From Balanoglossus misakiensis (taxonomy: Eukaryota; Hemichordata): a stretch of 64,000 nucleotides of DNA. The stretch covers positions 8,556,001 through 8,620,000 of the forward strand of contig CM082591.2 of NCBI GenBank assembly GCA_040954595.2, read 5' to 3'. This document shows, in pieces, positions 27,101 through 42,100 of this stretch. The notes under the pieces were generated by a model. The model searched no databases, was not told the DNA's origin, and saw only the letters and a list, made by a program, of their open reading frames with translations. Positions within the stretch are counted from its first letter, which is position 1. Each line of letters begins with the position of its first letter. A program made the translations under genes and the position numbers.

Positions 27101-30100
27101 TGTTTGTATTTGAATGCAGCAAGCTGGATCTCTCTTTCTTGAACTCTCTTTTTCGTAGCACTCTCTCACGCTATATTAGCTCTCTTTTTTTTCATCTCAC
27201 CCATGAGTTTCATTTTTTGGTTGAACAATCTTCTCTAAAAGGGCTTGTTAGATTAAAATTTAGGATGCAGGTCCCTCCGTGTACATGGCCTTAGTAATGT
27301 TTGTGCAAAATTTGATGAAATTTGAATAGAGGATTTTTGGGAGATATTTCTTAGTATAAAAATTCTTCAAAACCATCTTCAAAAGTGCATGCATGTGTCC
27401 AGTAGTTTGGTCTGAAGCTACCTGTTAAGTAATGTTTGTGCAAAATTTGATGAAATTTGAATAGAGGATTTCTGGGAGATATTTCTTAGTAAAAAAGTCT
27501 TCAAAACCATCTTCAAAAGTGCATGTGTCCAGTAGTTTGGTATGAAGTTTCCTGTTAAAATAGTGACAAATTTGCCCTGTGTGTTTACGGCATTGCAGAT
27601 TTGCTGACAAGTTTTTCTGAGTCTAGAGATATGTGCATCTTTTCATTCTCAAACAGTTGTCTGTTTTTATAATTTTATGTATCAAAGCAGGGCTGTACTA
27701 GCTGCTATGCCATTTGTTCAGCTTTTGAAATGAATTTGATCATAGAAAAAAAAACATGATCACTGTGTTTTGGGCATTCTTGTATGAAAACGATGGGTGC
27801 AATATCCATTTTAATAACATCTGGGAGTTTGTCTCATGCATGGAATTTGACAACTGAAGGGAGTTGTATTTTTGCGACTCCCATATACATTGTGTGAGAC
27901 ACGCATCTAGTAGAATTTTACACTGCTCGAGTTGACAGATACATTATGGGCGCACATTACTTTGCCTACATAATACTCCAAGAATCATGATCAGGTAACT
28001 TGCAAAAGACCTTAGACCAAGCTATGCTATAGCATGGTTCAAAATGAGCAGCTAGGATATAAAATTACCCACTATGCCTTGTGGCGTGACCTTAAACTCT
28101 GTAGCATGATTTAGGTAACCACACTTCTAATTTTGGATAGTGTCAATTTTTGGGATACTAATTGTCAGTGTTGGTATATTTTGTTTTGGTCTCCTTGTTA
28201 TACATGTACATGTATTATTAATAATGTAAGTCACTCCAGGGGCCAATTCACAAAATTATACTTTGGTTTACCAATGGTGCCGATGTTGTGTTTCAAGCAT
28301 GCCATTTTTTTTATTTCATTAGGACTTACCTATTGATTCAACAGTTCTCCATCTCATGGCCCGAAAGAAGGATTGTAAATACGTGGAACTATGCCTATCA
28401 CTTCAGGCAAACGTCAATGCCTTAGACAAGGTAACTGTACCTTTCTATCTACCCACTTGAATAAACATGTGCGAAAGTACTGGTATATGTATTTTGTACA
28501 CAAGTACATAGCAGCCTTTCCAATACTAATTTTCAAAAAGTACTTTCAGGCTATAACATATAACCCTTTATTTTCATAAATAATACAAGTATGTTTACAA
28601 CAATGCTGCTTTGTCTACAGAACGAGTGTACTCCTTTGCACTATGCTGTTCAAAGCAAGAATGGGAGGATAGTGGAAGTTCTTCTCAATGCAAAAGCAAA
28701 CTTTATCGGTGAGGGGGTAAGTATTAGTGGTGGAGATATATTTAAAATCACATTTAATACCGTGATAAGATTTGGAAAAAAAAATCATTGAAGAATGAGA
28801 GATTGTTACATGCCTATAAAATCCATATTCTGTTTTTACTTATCATAGGATAGACAGTTTCCTGTGGAATGTAGACCCATGTATGTTGCAGCTGCAAAGT
28901 ATCCGCACTCAGATTTTGTTAAAACCTTAACAGATATGGGTGTTGATGTAAATGATACAAATAAGGTAAGTCATAAAATAATATTCATAAAACACAGTGT
29001 TTCACATATCATATAAGTAGCATATGAATTCACACTCGAAGTGACCCATAACATTTTGAAATATTTTAACTTAGGAAACTTCTGCATAGTTTGATGTTAA
29101 GCAATTAATAAAAACAATATATTAGCTATATTGATTGATATCTTTGCAAATTAATAACAACGGTGCCACTAACAGCAATCTGTTGTTCTCTATAAATTAC
29201 CTTGGATTTTATATACTGCTTAAATGTTATCTGTCAGAAATTGCATTCAGTTTGTTCATATTGCGTAATGTTAAAACAGCTAATATTGTTTTGTAATTTG
29301 ATTATATTTCATATTTATAAACCTGAGCTTTGCCAAAACCAAAAATACTCATTGTTAACAAGTGTTATATCACAGATCGCAACTTCCATTCATGTTGACA
29401 GGCTGGTATGAGTGTACTTCACGAAGTTGCAGCCAATAATTTTCCCAAGGCAGTAGATGTTCTGTTACAAGCTGGGTCAAATAAAAACAAAACAGACACG
29501 GTATGTTACATCAATGTTAAAAGGGAAATCCGGTCCAGCTGATTTCTACATAATTTGGTAGCTTTGAAGTCACTCTTTCAGAAAAAACATTAGGAGCAAA
29601 GTCGAAAATTTGTCATCTATTGACAGTTTTCATGAGCTATAACCAATGAAAAATATGCAAATACGCTTAGCCTGTCACGCAGTTACACCAATCGGAAAAT
29701 GGTATCACCCACACCAAGGTGGGCGGAAGTTGGTCCTGGCGCTTTTTTTCCCATGATTCAAATTACAGTAAACGCCATATTGGAAATTCTGCCAACTTTC
29801 CTCATTAATCTTTTTCATTAACTTTCCCTTGATTTTGTAAAAAATCGCGCGACTTATACATGGCGAATATGTTTTTTTCTAAGAGAGTAACCTCAAAGCT
29901 ACCAAATTATGTAGAAATCAGCTGGACCGGATGTCCCCTTTAAGTCAAAACCTCAATTTACAGATAGTTACCATAATGTGTCATTTTTAGGATTGGGAAT
30001 GTTTTATTTTATTTTCATTTATTTTAAATTTAATTTATAATTTGAATTAAGTCTCACCATATTTTGATATTCTTGCAAAGTGAAAGATTACATTCAACTT

Positions 30101-33100
30101 AATCTTTTACTAACAATAGTTTGTGGTCATTGTTTATTCACTGACCTGTGCATTGACTGTGTGTTTAGATAATAAATAAATATTCTACACTGTGGCTATG
30201 CATGAATATTTAATTATTGTATACATTCAATTTTTCCTAGGCTGGTAATACAGCTCTGCATCATGCCATAAAGAATAAACACAGTCAGGTTGTAAAGGCA
30301 TTAATAGCCAACAAAGTTGACCTCAATATAGACAATAAGGTGGGTGGTACTACCTATTTACCTGTCTTTCTTTTCTAAAGGGTTTGTTATTTATACTTGC
30401 TTTAGTGACAATTTTGAGAATTAAAAGACTTCAAGGTGACAATGAGACTATGAAAGCTGGGTTATTCTCAGATATATTTTTAGAAAGTTCAAATAAAGTA
30501 TAAATGAACATTTCTTTGTACTTTTTAAAGGATGGCCATACACCACTCTATTGTGCTCTCAACCTTCGGGACATTGAGTCTACTCGACAACTGCTCGATG
30601 CAAATGCTTGTCTGCATAAAAATGTGGTAAGATATTTTTGCTCTGTTTTAAGCGAAGCAGAGATTATAAGATATGCTGATTGTCAATGAGTGTTCCTCAC
30701 ATATCCTGCATTCCTTGTCCATCAACAATCAATTTCTCCTCTTCAGTGCTGGTTTATGGTTTGGTCTTAGATTCCCGAGGGTTACCAGTACTTTGATCAG
30801 ATCTGTTGATTGTGATTACATTTTGACACTAGTATTTAGGCAAAAGCAATGCTCTTTTTGGTGGAAAAAGCTCTCAGAATCTGCTGGTCTGATTGCTATA
30901 TGAAGTTTCTGTCACTCCCATTAAACTATGGTAAATTATACATATGAAGCAAAAATCTTAAAAGGTAGACTAATGCTTCTAGGAATACCATTAGGCCAAT
31001 GTGAATGCTCTTTTTGATGGAAAAATCTCTTAAAAACTGCTGGATCAATTGCTTTGAATTTTATGTTCTAGGTGTCACTCGCATTAGGTAGGTCAAATAA
31101 TGCATATATGTGGCAAATATCTAAAACAGCAGTCTGATTGCTGTTGAGCTTTTGGGGATACCATAGGTCAGCTGCGTTTAAATTGTAATGAAAATTGGAT
31201 ATAATTTTTACAGGTTAGATTTTGCTTTTAGTGGTAACAATCATCCAGAGCCACTTAACTCATTGTTTTTAGATAATAATTACCATGCATATTTCTTCAA
31301 ATTGTGAAGATGTTTCACATTAGATATTTTTGAGGATATACATTTGCCTATACACAGGAATAAAAAATTAGCAATGACAGTTGTTCTAAATGTGATCTTA
31401 TAATTCACAATTTAGGTATATTCATATTGCTTTGGTAGTGTTCTTGGGGGGGGGGGGGTCAGTACCGGTCATTTAGAAGATCATAATAAAATATGATGCC
31501 TTTCCGCTGATTATCCTTATTTGGCCAGATTATCACCTGAGATGTGAATGCCTCAGTGAACATTCTCACCATCCTACAAAGAACATCTATGAACATGCAT
31601 CCAGCACTTGTTTTATGAAAAAGTGGTGCAGGCAATATAGAAATATGTTCGAGGTGCGCATCAAGTTTGTGTCACAGATGTCCTTTGGGATAATTTCAAT
31701 ACAAATGGCCCATGCAAGGTTCACTTTTAGAAGATTAAACAAACATCACTGCTAACAGTGATGGCAGTGTATTACAAGCTTTCCGATGAAATAGTATGTT
31801 GTATTTAGAAGACTGTCAACGGGAAGAATTTTCTATTTATGATAATATGCACATATTGTTCATTCAACGGGGCAATGCCACTTAATAAATAATGCAAACA
31901 GCACCAGACGAATAGGTTTCATATTTTGCTAAAGATTTTAAATTTAAAAAATATTCATTTTATATTAAATTTACTGTTGTAGCCCAGTTCCTCAAAAATT
32001 GAGCAACTATTTTGGGCTGTGAAAAAATATGATGAAGAAATGGTAGAAGACCTTGTGAAAGCTGGGGTTGAAATAGATGACCATTTGGAGGTAAAGAGAT
32101 ATATTTAAATTTCAAAACATTTTGAGTGTCAATAGTATTTGAGTGGACACATTTTTGATATAGCGGTAATATTTTATATTATTCTTCTTACACACTATGA
32201 AGGGAAAAATGTTGCAATGGTGTGGACATTGATTTTACATGTGATCTTCGGATATTTTTATATTTATTTGAACTCTAACATGTACTCTAACATATTAATT
32301 CTTCCTTTTTTTCAGGATGGCCTTTCAGCACTTCATGATTGTGCACGAAATGGTGATGCACGGGCTGTTACCATACTTCTGAAGAAAGGTGCCAATGTCA
32401 CAAAAGATTCAAAGGTAACTAGTCATAGTGCCTCTTATAATTACCACAAGGAAATAAATTAGACATAAAACAGAGTTTCTATTTTTGATGTCTTGGCGCC
32501 AAAGGAGTAAAGCAACAAGAGCTATTGACAATCTATAACATGTGATTCACTCTCTTGAAAGCAGTGCACATTCACTGCAAAAACAATATGTCAAACTATA
32601 ATAATAATTATATTAGTGAGTTCTTAAATAGTGCACATATCCACAATCGTGCTCGAGATGCTTTACAATTAATACCTCTGGTCATTGGACCTAATTTAAT
32701 TCCATTCAACTCCCTGGGGAGCAAGACTATCAGCTGACATATGAGCTTAACAGATACATTTGCCATCTCTGTCCTACCAGGTACCCATTACTCCTGGGTG
32801 AGAAGAAGTGATAGAACTAAAGTGCATGTTCTAGGACACATAACACCACAGTCATGCTGGTGCTCGATCATGAATTCAGCTGACAATCATGAGTCCCATG
32901 CTCTAGCCATCATGAGTCTGAGCTATCAATGAAAATTAACAGGGTCATTTGTGGATGTTATATTTATACTTTCAGGAAGGATTTACTTCCTTGTATTATG
33001 CGGCAGCAGGGAGCCATGTTGAGGTAGCCAAGATCTTACTAGACTATAAATCGGAACAACTACATCGCGAAAATATGGTAAAAATTGTTGCAATCTTCCC

Positions 33101-36100
33101 ATTACCATTTATTCTTATTAGTAGTTTTCCATGGTATGGTTTAAGTAACATGATTTGACTGAACAGGGTTCATATGTTTGAAAAGTCACATGTTTTCAAC
33201 CAACAGACAACCATGTTACACTGGGCCATTGAACACTCTGAAGATACTGTGGCAAAAACTCTTGTCAAGGCTGGACAGGATATTAATGGAGTTGTTCTGG
33301 GTTTGGGTAAGGTACGTGTAATTGTGGGGAAAATAATTAGGCAAAAAGCTATGATACATATTGTATTTTCTTGGTTGCTTTGAATATTTGTTTTCTCAAG
33401 TAATACTTATGCATATTTTTTATTCATAATTCATGATATTTGAGTGGGCTATTTTTGACTCTGAAAGTGGTTTTGTTTCTCTAGGAATTACCTACTGGTT
33501 CAACAGTTCTTCATCTTATGGCACAAAAAGAGGACCCAAAATATGCAGAACTATGCCTCATACTTAAAGCAAAAGTAAATGTCTTAGATAATGTAGGTTC
33601 ATTTTCACTTTTTTATGTAAACTTTGCAATCAGGCCATGCATAACCCTTCAATGGTCTCTAATATTTAATTGCCTCATATTTTGGATTATGTCTTATAGA
33701 TAAGACTACTTGACGTATTCAAACATGGAACGTTATACTATTCCCTGTTCCAACAATAAGTACTAAATTTTGAGAATAAAGATAATAATATTTTTCTGCC
33801 ATGTTCTTCAAGTTATCATGCCAACACAAATGGTGACCAGAAATGTGTCACAAACATGAGCTGTCACTAAACACTGCAGTAATAATTTGTTTTGAAATAG
33901 AAAGAAAACCTTTCATGTTGATAGTGGTCATCCAAACAGTTTTAGAAGTGTTCACAATATTTTTGTATTGTCAACAGGAGCATAACACTCCTTTGTACTA
34001 TGCTGTCCAAAGACAGAATAAAAGGATAGTGGAAGTTCTTCTCAATGCAAAAGCGAACTTTGTCAGTGAGGGGGTAAGTATTTGTGATGCAGAATAGTTT
34101 TAAACCATTTATGACAGAAAGAAGGCCTCAAAATAACAAATATCTTAAGGTTGAAAACAATGCTAATCATATAATCATTTTTCTGTCTGCCAAATTTATC
34201 ATAAAAAGTATTTCTGAACATGCCATTAAAATAATACATTTTCTACTTTTACTCATTATAGAATACACAGTTTTCTGTTGAATGTAGACCCATGTATGTT
34301 GCAGCTGCAAAGTATCCAAACATGGACTTTGTTCGTGTCTTAATAGATATGGGTGTTGATATAAATGGTGCAAATGAGGTAAGTTATGGAGTAGTATTTG
34401 TAAATGATTCACTGTTTCATACATATTATGTTATCAAGTACTATATAGATAGACAATAAACGTAACTATTTTGAAACTGGTGTTTGCATTTCCATGTCAT
34501 AAATAGCTTGACTTTTCTCATGTTTATAGGACGGAATGACGGTACTCCACGAAGCTGCGGCTAATGACTTTCCTAGAGCAGTTGACCTTCTAATAGAAGC
34601 TGGTGCTGACAAAAACAAAACAGATACAGTATGTTCATATTCCAATTTCAATTAAAGTTACATTGAGTATAAATCAAACAGACAATTTTGTTATGGTAGA
34701 AGACTACCGAGATGGGCTTCCTTATTACGTTACTTAGCCATCATGTTTCATGTAGAGTGGTGAGAGAACCTTCCTTGTCTTGAAATTTTCACAAAATTTA
34801 GCAAAACAAGAGATTATTAAATGGTGTAAAGAAAACACTATGTCGCCACGCTTGAATTTTTGATAGAGCTCTCCAGATATTTTCATCCGTGGAAAACTAG
34901 CATTAGCAGTGCAAGAAAAGTGCTGATTCAGCATTTTCCACAATATTTAAGATCCCCAAACTGAAACATAGGAACACCCTGTTTTCTCTCTATAGTTATT
35001 TTTATCATTCATTGAATAGAGGTTAGCGAGGGTATTTGGTTGTGGATATAAGACCTCTCAGGTGAAAATTAGCATATTTGGGTGAAATAATCACCTCGCT
35101 TCGCTTGGTGATTTTAACCCAAATATGCTAATTTTCACCTGAGAGGTCTTATATCCGTACCAAATCCCCGAGCGCACCGCTAATAACCTCATTATAATAT
35201 GATTTTGCTTGATAAAGATAAGCAATTTCATTTTTGCAAATCTGTTGTTTGGTTGGGAATAAATCGTGCTAGTTCTAGGGCCTCGTCGTGCACTGTTCCA
35301 GAACATGCAATCTGAGCTCGTGCAAACGTGTTCTAGAAGTTCTAAAGTCACGCGAATTTATGCCACCGCCAATAGAATTCATAAAATATGTTCTATTCAA
35401 GCACGTTCTCTTCTACATGTTCTATTTCAGTTACTTTTTAAAAACTATTCACTGTTCAGGGTCCAGGTACTAGGTCTTCTTGTTGAGAATATAAACCCCG
35501 ACTACGGCCAATCAGCGAGCTGGATTCACGACAAGCATTTTATAATAAACAATATATATAAAAATCAGGATAATGACAATATTCTAACTTTTGAGTAGTC
35601 ATCTACCTTAATTTACATAATGTCTTTTTTGTCAATTATGAATGTAACCATTAGATTTCTTTCATATTCAACATTATAACATTTACTTAACGAATTAATT
35701 TATCTCTTCATAGAAACATTTGAAAGTATTTTTAAATAAAGCTTCCCATATGAGAAAAAAAATATTGTATTGCCTTTTTAGGTTCTCTCCCTGACATATG
35801 ATCTATTTGAATATCAGTATATTAATATTATTAGTTCAACTATTAGTAAAAAAATTGGCATATAGTGATTAATGATCATTTTCTCATTTCTTGCAAGACT
35901 GGTGGGACGGCTTTACACCATGCAGTAAAGGCTTGCTGTCACCGTGTTGTCAACGTGTTAATATCAAAGGATGTTAACCTCAACTTAGAAAATGAGGTGA
36001 GTGTTTCTTCATAGTTTCTTAGAGATGGTGTCCTTAGGCTTTGCAATTTCTACTGTGGTTTATACCATGATAATAATATAAGTGTAAATCATTACATAAT

Positions 36101-39100
36101 TTTAATAAAATAAGTTTATGATTAAAGTTCAGGTTTGCTGTCATAAATACAGGATACGTCAAATTAAAATATCAAGAGTCGATTCTTTTTTGTTTATGTC
36201 CAGAACGGTGAGACACCACTCTATTGTGCACTCAAGCATAGGGACATTGAATCTGTCAAACCACTGCTAAATGCACATGCCTGTCTGAGCAGAGATATGG
36301 TAAGGTATTTATTTTAGCCATTTCTCTCATTGGCTTTATAAACAGCACATTTACAATATCTATGGCGTCTTTCGTCAAATTTGGTTCTGTATCTCGTTGT
36401 ATGAAGATATTTAAATAAGGTTGTTAGTAAACAACAAACTAAGAACTAATTAACATTTCACTGCTAAATGAATTATAGAACAGCCAGATCTCAGTCATAC
36501 CAATTTTTGTAGCAATTTTCATCAAATTCTATGCAATAATTTGCTGCACTAATTAGAAAAGTTCATTGAATATTCAAATAAGCAGATTATTGACATGACA
36601 CACACTGTAAAACCATGAACTTGTGAGGTTGCTATCTGTAGATGGTTTCCTCAAATTCAGTGCAGTAGTTTTCTGTATATGACAAAGCTGACCTGTTGCC
36701 TCCCATAAGATGATGTAAAACACGAAAGCCCGGGTACCATCAGTATTGCTCAGCGCTCAGTACAAAACAACATTGTGCGTTCAGGCTTTTGACTTAAACC
36801 ACACTTGATGATCTTCCTGTTGTGAAGTATATGTAGATAAGTGTTTTGAAGTAAATAAATGATGACTTACATGGACTTAGCATTTAGTGAATCTATTAAA
36901 GCCCCAGTATTTCTCGTGTGTATCCATTTTTCATCATCGAAAAATGCCCGTTTTTCCCGTACATTCATCATGGAATACTACATAATGAAGATATAAGAAA
37001 GGTTTGGGCAACTGTAGGTATATTAAATAAATATTGCCCGTAACACTTGAAATGATGCGCGGGTTTGTTTACAACGGAAATGCTGTACATCTCGATCAGC
37101 AAATGTGCCACTTTGATATTTGATGTCAGACCATTTTCGGATTTGATCTGGTTCCATCGACTGATTTCTCCCATATAGTTATCTTCCCAGAATTTCGCCG
37201 AATTAGTGCGCATTTGTTCGCTGCGGCGCTAGATTTGGGGAGACCAAACCTCTTCCGCGTAGATTCACATTTGAGTGCGCATGCGCAGTAGTCACGTGTG
37301 TCAACAGAGCCTGACTTTCTGTCCGGACAGAAAGTCATTCTTCACTCGTTATATTGTAAATTGTATGTGTTTATGAACAGAGATGGGCATGATAACTGTT
37401 AGATTCAGAATCAATTATCATGTACTTTTAGAAATTGAAGATGCCGTTTCAAACAAAATTTATGCGAAAACGAGAAATACTGAGGCTTTAACTGTCGCCA
37501 GCAACCACTGCAATTAATTTACAAAACATTTAGTTTGAATTTCCCACCATGGAATTTATCTGGTTTCTGTGTATTGAATCATATAATTAATGATAAACCC
37601 ACACCTCATGTTCTAGACTGACACATCAAATATTGGACAATTATTCTTGGCAACCAAAAGATATGAGGAAGTCATGGTAAAAGACCTTGTGAAAGCTGGT
37701 GTTAAAATAAATGAACTTTTACAGGTAAGGAATGCATAATAGTACACAAGACATTATGTTACGAATTTTATATTCTCACAAATAAGTGATAGAAATATTT
37801 TAACTTTTTCATTTCCTGACTGTCCTTGATTTGGGTGAAAAATTAAAATTCTTTACAAGCTTCCATATCAAAGAAAAATGTGCAATTTTATAATTAACTA
37901 TACATACATTTAACATCACCTTATATTAAGATTCTCATGATGTTTCTTTTAGGACGGTCTCTCAACACTTCATCATTTTTCGAGGAATGGTGATGTTACG
38001 GCTGTCAATATCCTTCTGACCAACCAAGCAAATGTCAATACATTTTCAAAGGTAAAAAAAGACCAAACTTTTTACTTCTTAATAAAATACTATGAGAATG
38101 CACTACCATAAGTACAAAAACATACATACCAGGCTGTATGTCTCTGTTGAGTATATTGTATAGGGTGGAGTGGGTCCTTCGACATTTTTCGGACAGGGCT
38201 CTGACATCCAAGTTGAAAACATCAACCTGTGTAAATGCCAAATACCTGGCTCATTGTTACGGATTTCTGGTCACTTTTTCTGGTCATTTACCGTTTTTTT
38301 TTCTGTTGAATATGAAGAGTTTTCTTTAAGAATTAATGGGACATTTCAGATGCTTTTGTTCCATCTTCAAGGCATTTTCAACTGAAAAATTAAACCCATG
38401 TTTAAGATTTTTTCCCATGAAATAGTGATCCATCCGGATCACACTGTATATCACAAAATTTTACGCAAATCTCGCAAATACCTGCCTGCTACGGGGGTTA
38501 TTATATATAATCCCATGATATTTTTCTTTGTTTGACGTCATCGTATACGATTATACGATGACGTTAAACAAAGAAAAATATCATGGGATTATATATTTAT
38601 CACATGAATAGTCTTCTTATTTTTCGTCAGAAGAGGTAGGATAAAATATTCAAATATCTTGCTAAAATATTCGAACGGCCTTGCAGTTTATTTAGCGGGA
38701 TTATGTTCTTTCCCCTGCGCAACGATCTGTGGCCCCCACGAGACATGCTAATTATGGAATCACTTTCATTCATAAAGTGAAATTGACTTTCAAGTTTATA
38801 CACTTTTGCGTCTTGTCTACCAATCAGATTCATGGAGTCAGTCACATGGGCCAGAATTTTGCTACATTCTGCCTGTCAATCATCATCTCGCGCTGTGTAC
38901 ATGTCAACACAACGTCCTAGCAAGTCATCGCGTTGAGTTTGCCCGCAAGTTATGCTGCAAGTCACAGTTTGACAGAAAAAATAACGCGCTTCATGTAAAA
39001 CTTTATGAAAAAATAAACACAGTTCCATTGCTATATATCCTAAAACCGTTATTGTGACAGGACATTAAAAATATTAGTCCAGGAACGATGTTCAAGGTTG

Positions 39101-42100
39101 TGTTTGCATCGGCCTGGCTAGTCAGCGCAGTTGTGTTTCCGCAGAAACTACAACCCTCGTACAGAATCTCATCCTCGAACCCCAGACAAATGTTTTCAAT
39201 TCTCAAACAAATGAACTGCAACGTTTTTCCACGTCTTATACATTTCGTTGACCGGTGGACAGAATACAGAGTGTTAGTCGTCCCGCTCAGCTGGCTCGAA
39301 ATCATTCTGGTAACTTCCGTAAGCCTAAAATCAAGTGTGCTGGCTCGCTCGGGACCAGACTCGTTAGCTACAAGCACACATTCACGATCGTAGCGTCGAC
39401 GTTTCAAATTCTACCTTTCTCGTATTGATTTTACCAAGCGATATTCTTACGCAACCGTCATGGAACCGTCATTTTTATTTCAATCGTGTACAACTACGGG
39501 TTTATGCACATGTTATTCCGTTTTACAAGAACGTTATAGCGACAGGCGAATCAGCGAAAATAGTTCCGGTTGATGACGTAGAACAGGGGTAAATTCGGAT
39601 ATTTTGTTTGACCTGTTCTACGTCACACAGGTGGCTATACGGGCCAGTTCATGTGATAATTGCTTAAATAAATAATTTAATTTTACTTATAGATCATTTT
39701 ACCTAAACCTGGTCATTTTAACCGGAATTTGTACTAAGTACAATTTAATATTTTTGTCTATTTACCATGTAAAAAAGTATTATCTTCTGTGTGCACATGT
39801 TACTTCAACTAAATTGCAATATTGATTCAATGATTCCAACCTTGGACAACATGTGGAATACTCACAGCTAGGAGGCAAAGATGTGGCATGATATGGGTAG
39901 CTCAATAACTAAGTATGAACCCTTGCCTGTATGTGGATTTTGGACATGCCCACACATCAAGCAAACTGTCAGATCAGATAAGCTGACAGTCATTCACCAC
40001 ACAGAGACTCTGCCACAAGTGACTTTTTACACCCAAATGTTAGGTGTTGCCCAATTTCCAATAAAATACTCTGTCTTTTTATTGGTTAATATCTCATACT
40101 AAAATTTAGATATACAAAAAGTGCACCAGTTTCAAACTTGATCTTTAAATAAGGGCTCTCCCAATATCAATTATCGCCATCATTTACCAACTGAGCATCT
40201 GTGCAACTGAAAGAAGATCCAGTGTGGAACATTTAAATTTGAATGTGGCGAGACTCTGACAGTGTATCGGCCAGATGCATGAGCTAGGTCAAAAGTATCA
40301 AAACTAGTCTCTGTGTGGAGAATAGCTGACAGCATGAGTAAGTGCATGGTTCAGAAGGTTATCTATAATCAGTAGTGCTACTGGTATTTTGATATTTTCA
40401 GAGTGGGTTTACTGCCCTGTATTATGCAGCAGCACAGAGCCATGTTGATGTAGCCAGGATCTTAGTAAAGAATAACACAGAGCAGCTACATCATGAAAAG
40501 GCGGTAAGATCTTACTCTGATTTATCCTGTGCTATTCATTCTTACATGTACTTTGTTAAAGAGGATAACGACTAAGCTTAAGCAATAGATGTAGATTGAC
40601 TTCATTGGATATATGAATTGTAGCCGTTCTTGCATTGCTAGATGTTGAATGTGTATACATTGAGGAAGAATTCCCTTTGTCTCAAATCTGTCTTGGTTGC
40701 AAGTCAGCGTTGACAACAATACAAACTTTTGTGGTAACATGTACTGGTATTTCAGTAGTACTAGTTTTTGAAATGCAATTGTATTTTTGACAACAAGGCA
40801 AATTGTGTAGTAAACTTGATTAGGTTCTGTCCATGTATTAATGTTTCTATTACTCAAAAAACACAGCAACAACAGATATCCATGTTACACTGGGCTGTTG
40901 AAAACTTAGAACATATTGTGGCAGAGACTCTCATCAAGGCAGGACTGGATATAAATGAACTTGCTCAGGGACTGAATAAGGTACGTGTTAAGTTTGAGAT
41001 ATTAAAGTTGATACAAAAAAAAACGATAATAAATTTCTTATTTCCATTTGCAGGTTTTTTATTATCATTAATTTTCCTTTTGCTTTGGTTATCCTTGCAT
41101 TTAATGAGGATATTTTTAATGACCAATCAAATGTTGTATTTCTTTAGGAATCAGCCAGTGATTTAACAGTTCTCCATCTTATGGCCCAAAAAGAGGATCC
41201 GGATTATGTGGAGCTATGCCTCAAACTTGAAGCAAAAGTTAATGTCTTAGATAAAGTAGGTTTATTTATAGGACCTATACTGCCAATGCCCCATGGCTTC
41301 ATTTAGCTATAATTCAGATATGTAGATATGTACACTTTCATGGATGCAGACTATAATTAAATGAAGAATCATATAAAAATAATATTTTAATTATAATAGG
41401 TCAAATTTCCAATTATATTTTCACAATATGAATAATTGGCACAACAAGATATTTGTTTTGAGGAAACATATGTTATAACAAGTCTCAGTGATGCAAGATA
41501 ACTTTTGATTGTACACTTATGTGAAGACCCCGGGCATGCAAAGGCAAAACACCAAATTTTCATCTCAATTCAAGAACCATAGCTCCACTCCTAAATCACA
41601 TTTGAAAGAAAGGCTTTGTCTAATTTGTCAAATGCAATGTTGCATTGAGGGTAGAAACAGAGCACTCATGTATTTGGCAGGGATTAAGACTTTTCTCATA
41701 GTCCATATTTCATGAAGGAGATTTTCCATCTGCAACCAAATACCCTCCCTTGCCATTTATAAACTTTAAACGTTTGTCTCCTTTTCTCAATAGAATGGCC
41801 GCACTCCCTTGTACTATGCTGTACTGAACAAGAATACAGAGACAGTGAAAGTTCTCCTTGCAGCAAAAGCAAACTTTATCGCCGAAAATACGGTAGGTCT
41901 AAAAACCAACTATGATTACATTTTTTATGGAATTTGATCATGGTCCACAGGCAAAACTACTGACGTAAATTTACACTGCCAAAAGACTGTTAAATAATTG
42001 AACAAAGATGTAAATTTTTACCTGGTACCCGTTCAATGACAACATTTCAATCAAATATGGACATACTGGTACATGTAGATGTAACCTTATACATACAAAT

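Larger units (their letters stand above)
26634..32414 (+). repeat. Super-repeat U3, exons A-J (about 343 aa)
   Basis: Complete series that pairs with U4. A exons of both carry AAAGSHV, B exons differ at only three residues (IEN/IEH, VPG/VLG, LDK/LGK), and D exons share VLLNAKANF. The F-G intron carries a TTAA-flanked inverted-repeat element absent from the other F-G introns. Confidence 0.9.
32976..38051 (+). repeat. Super-repeat U4, exons A-J (about 343 aa)
   Basis: Complete series of only 5.1 kb, close to the probable ancestral spacing. Several introns are under 300 bases. Insertions are limited to a hairpin element in F-G and a TTAA element in H-I. Confidence 0.9.

Noticed and set aside
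38035-38385. Frames just after exon J4 on both strands
   Set aside because: Short, no domain, overlapping each other in three frames; typical chance frames in intron sequence.
39088-39393. Plus-strand frame of 101 residues (and its partner 60532-60822 minus)
   Set aside because: It is antisense to the conserved element frame. Only one strand is likely to be real, and the longer frame with in-frame indels was kept.
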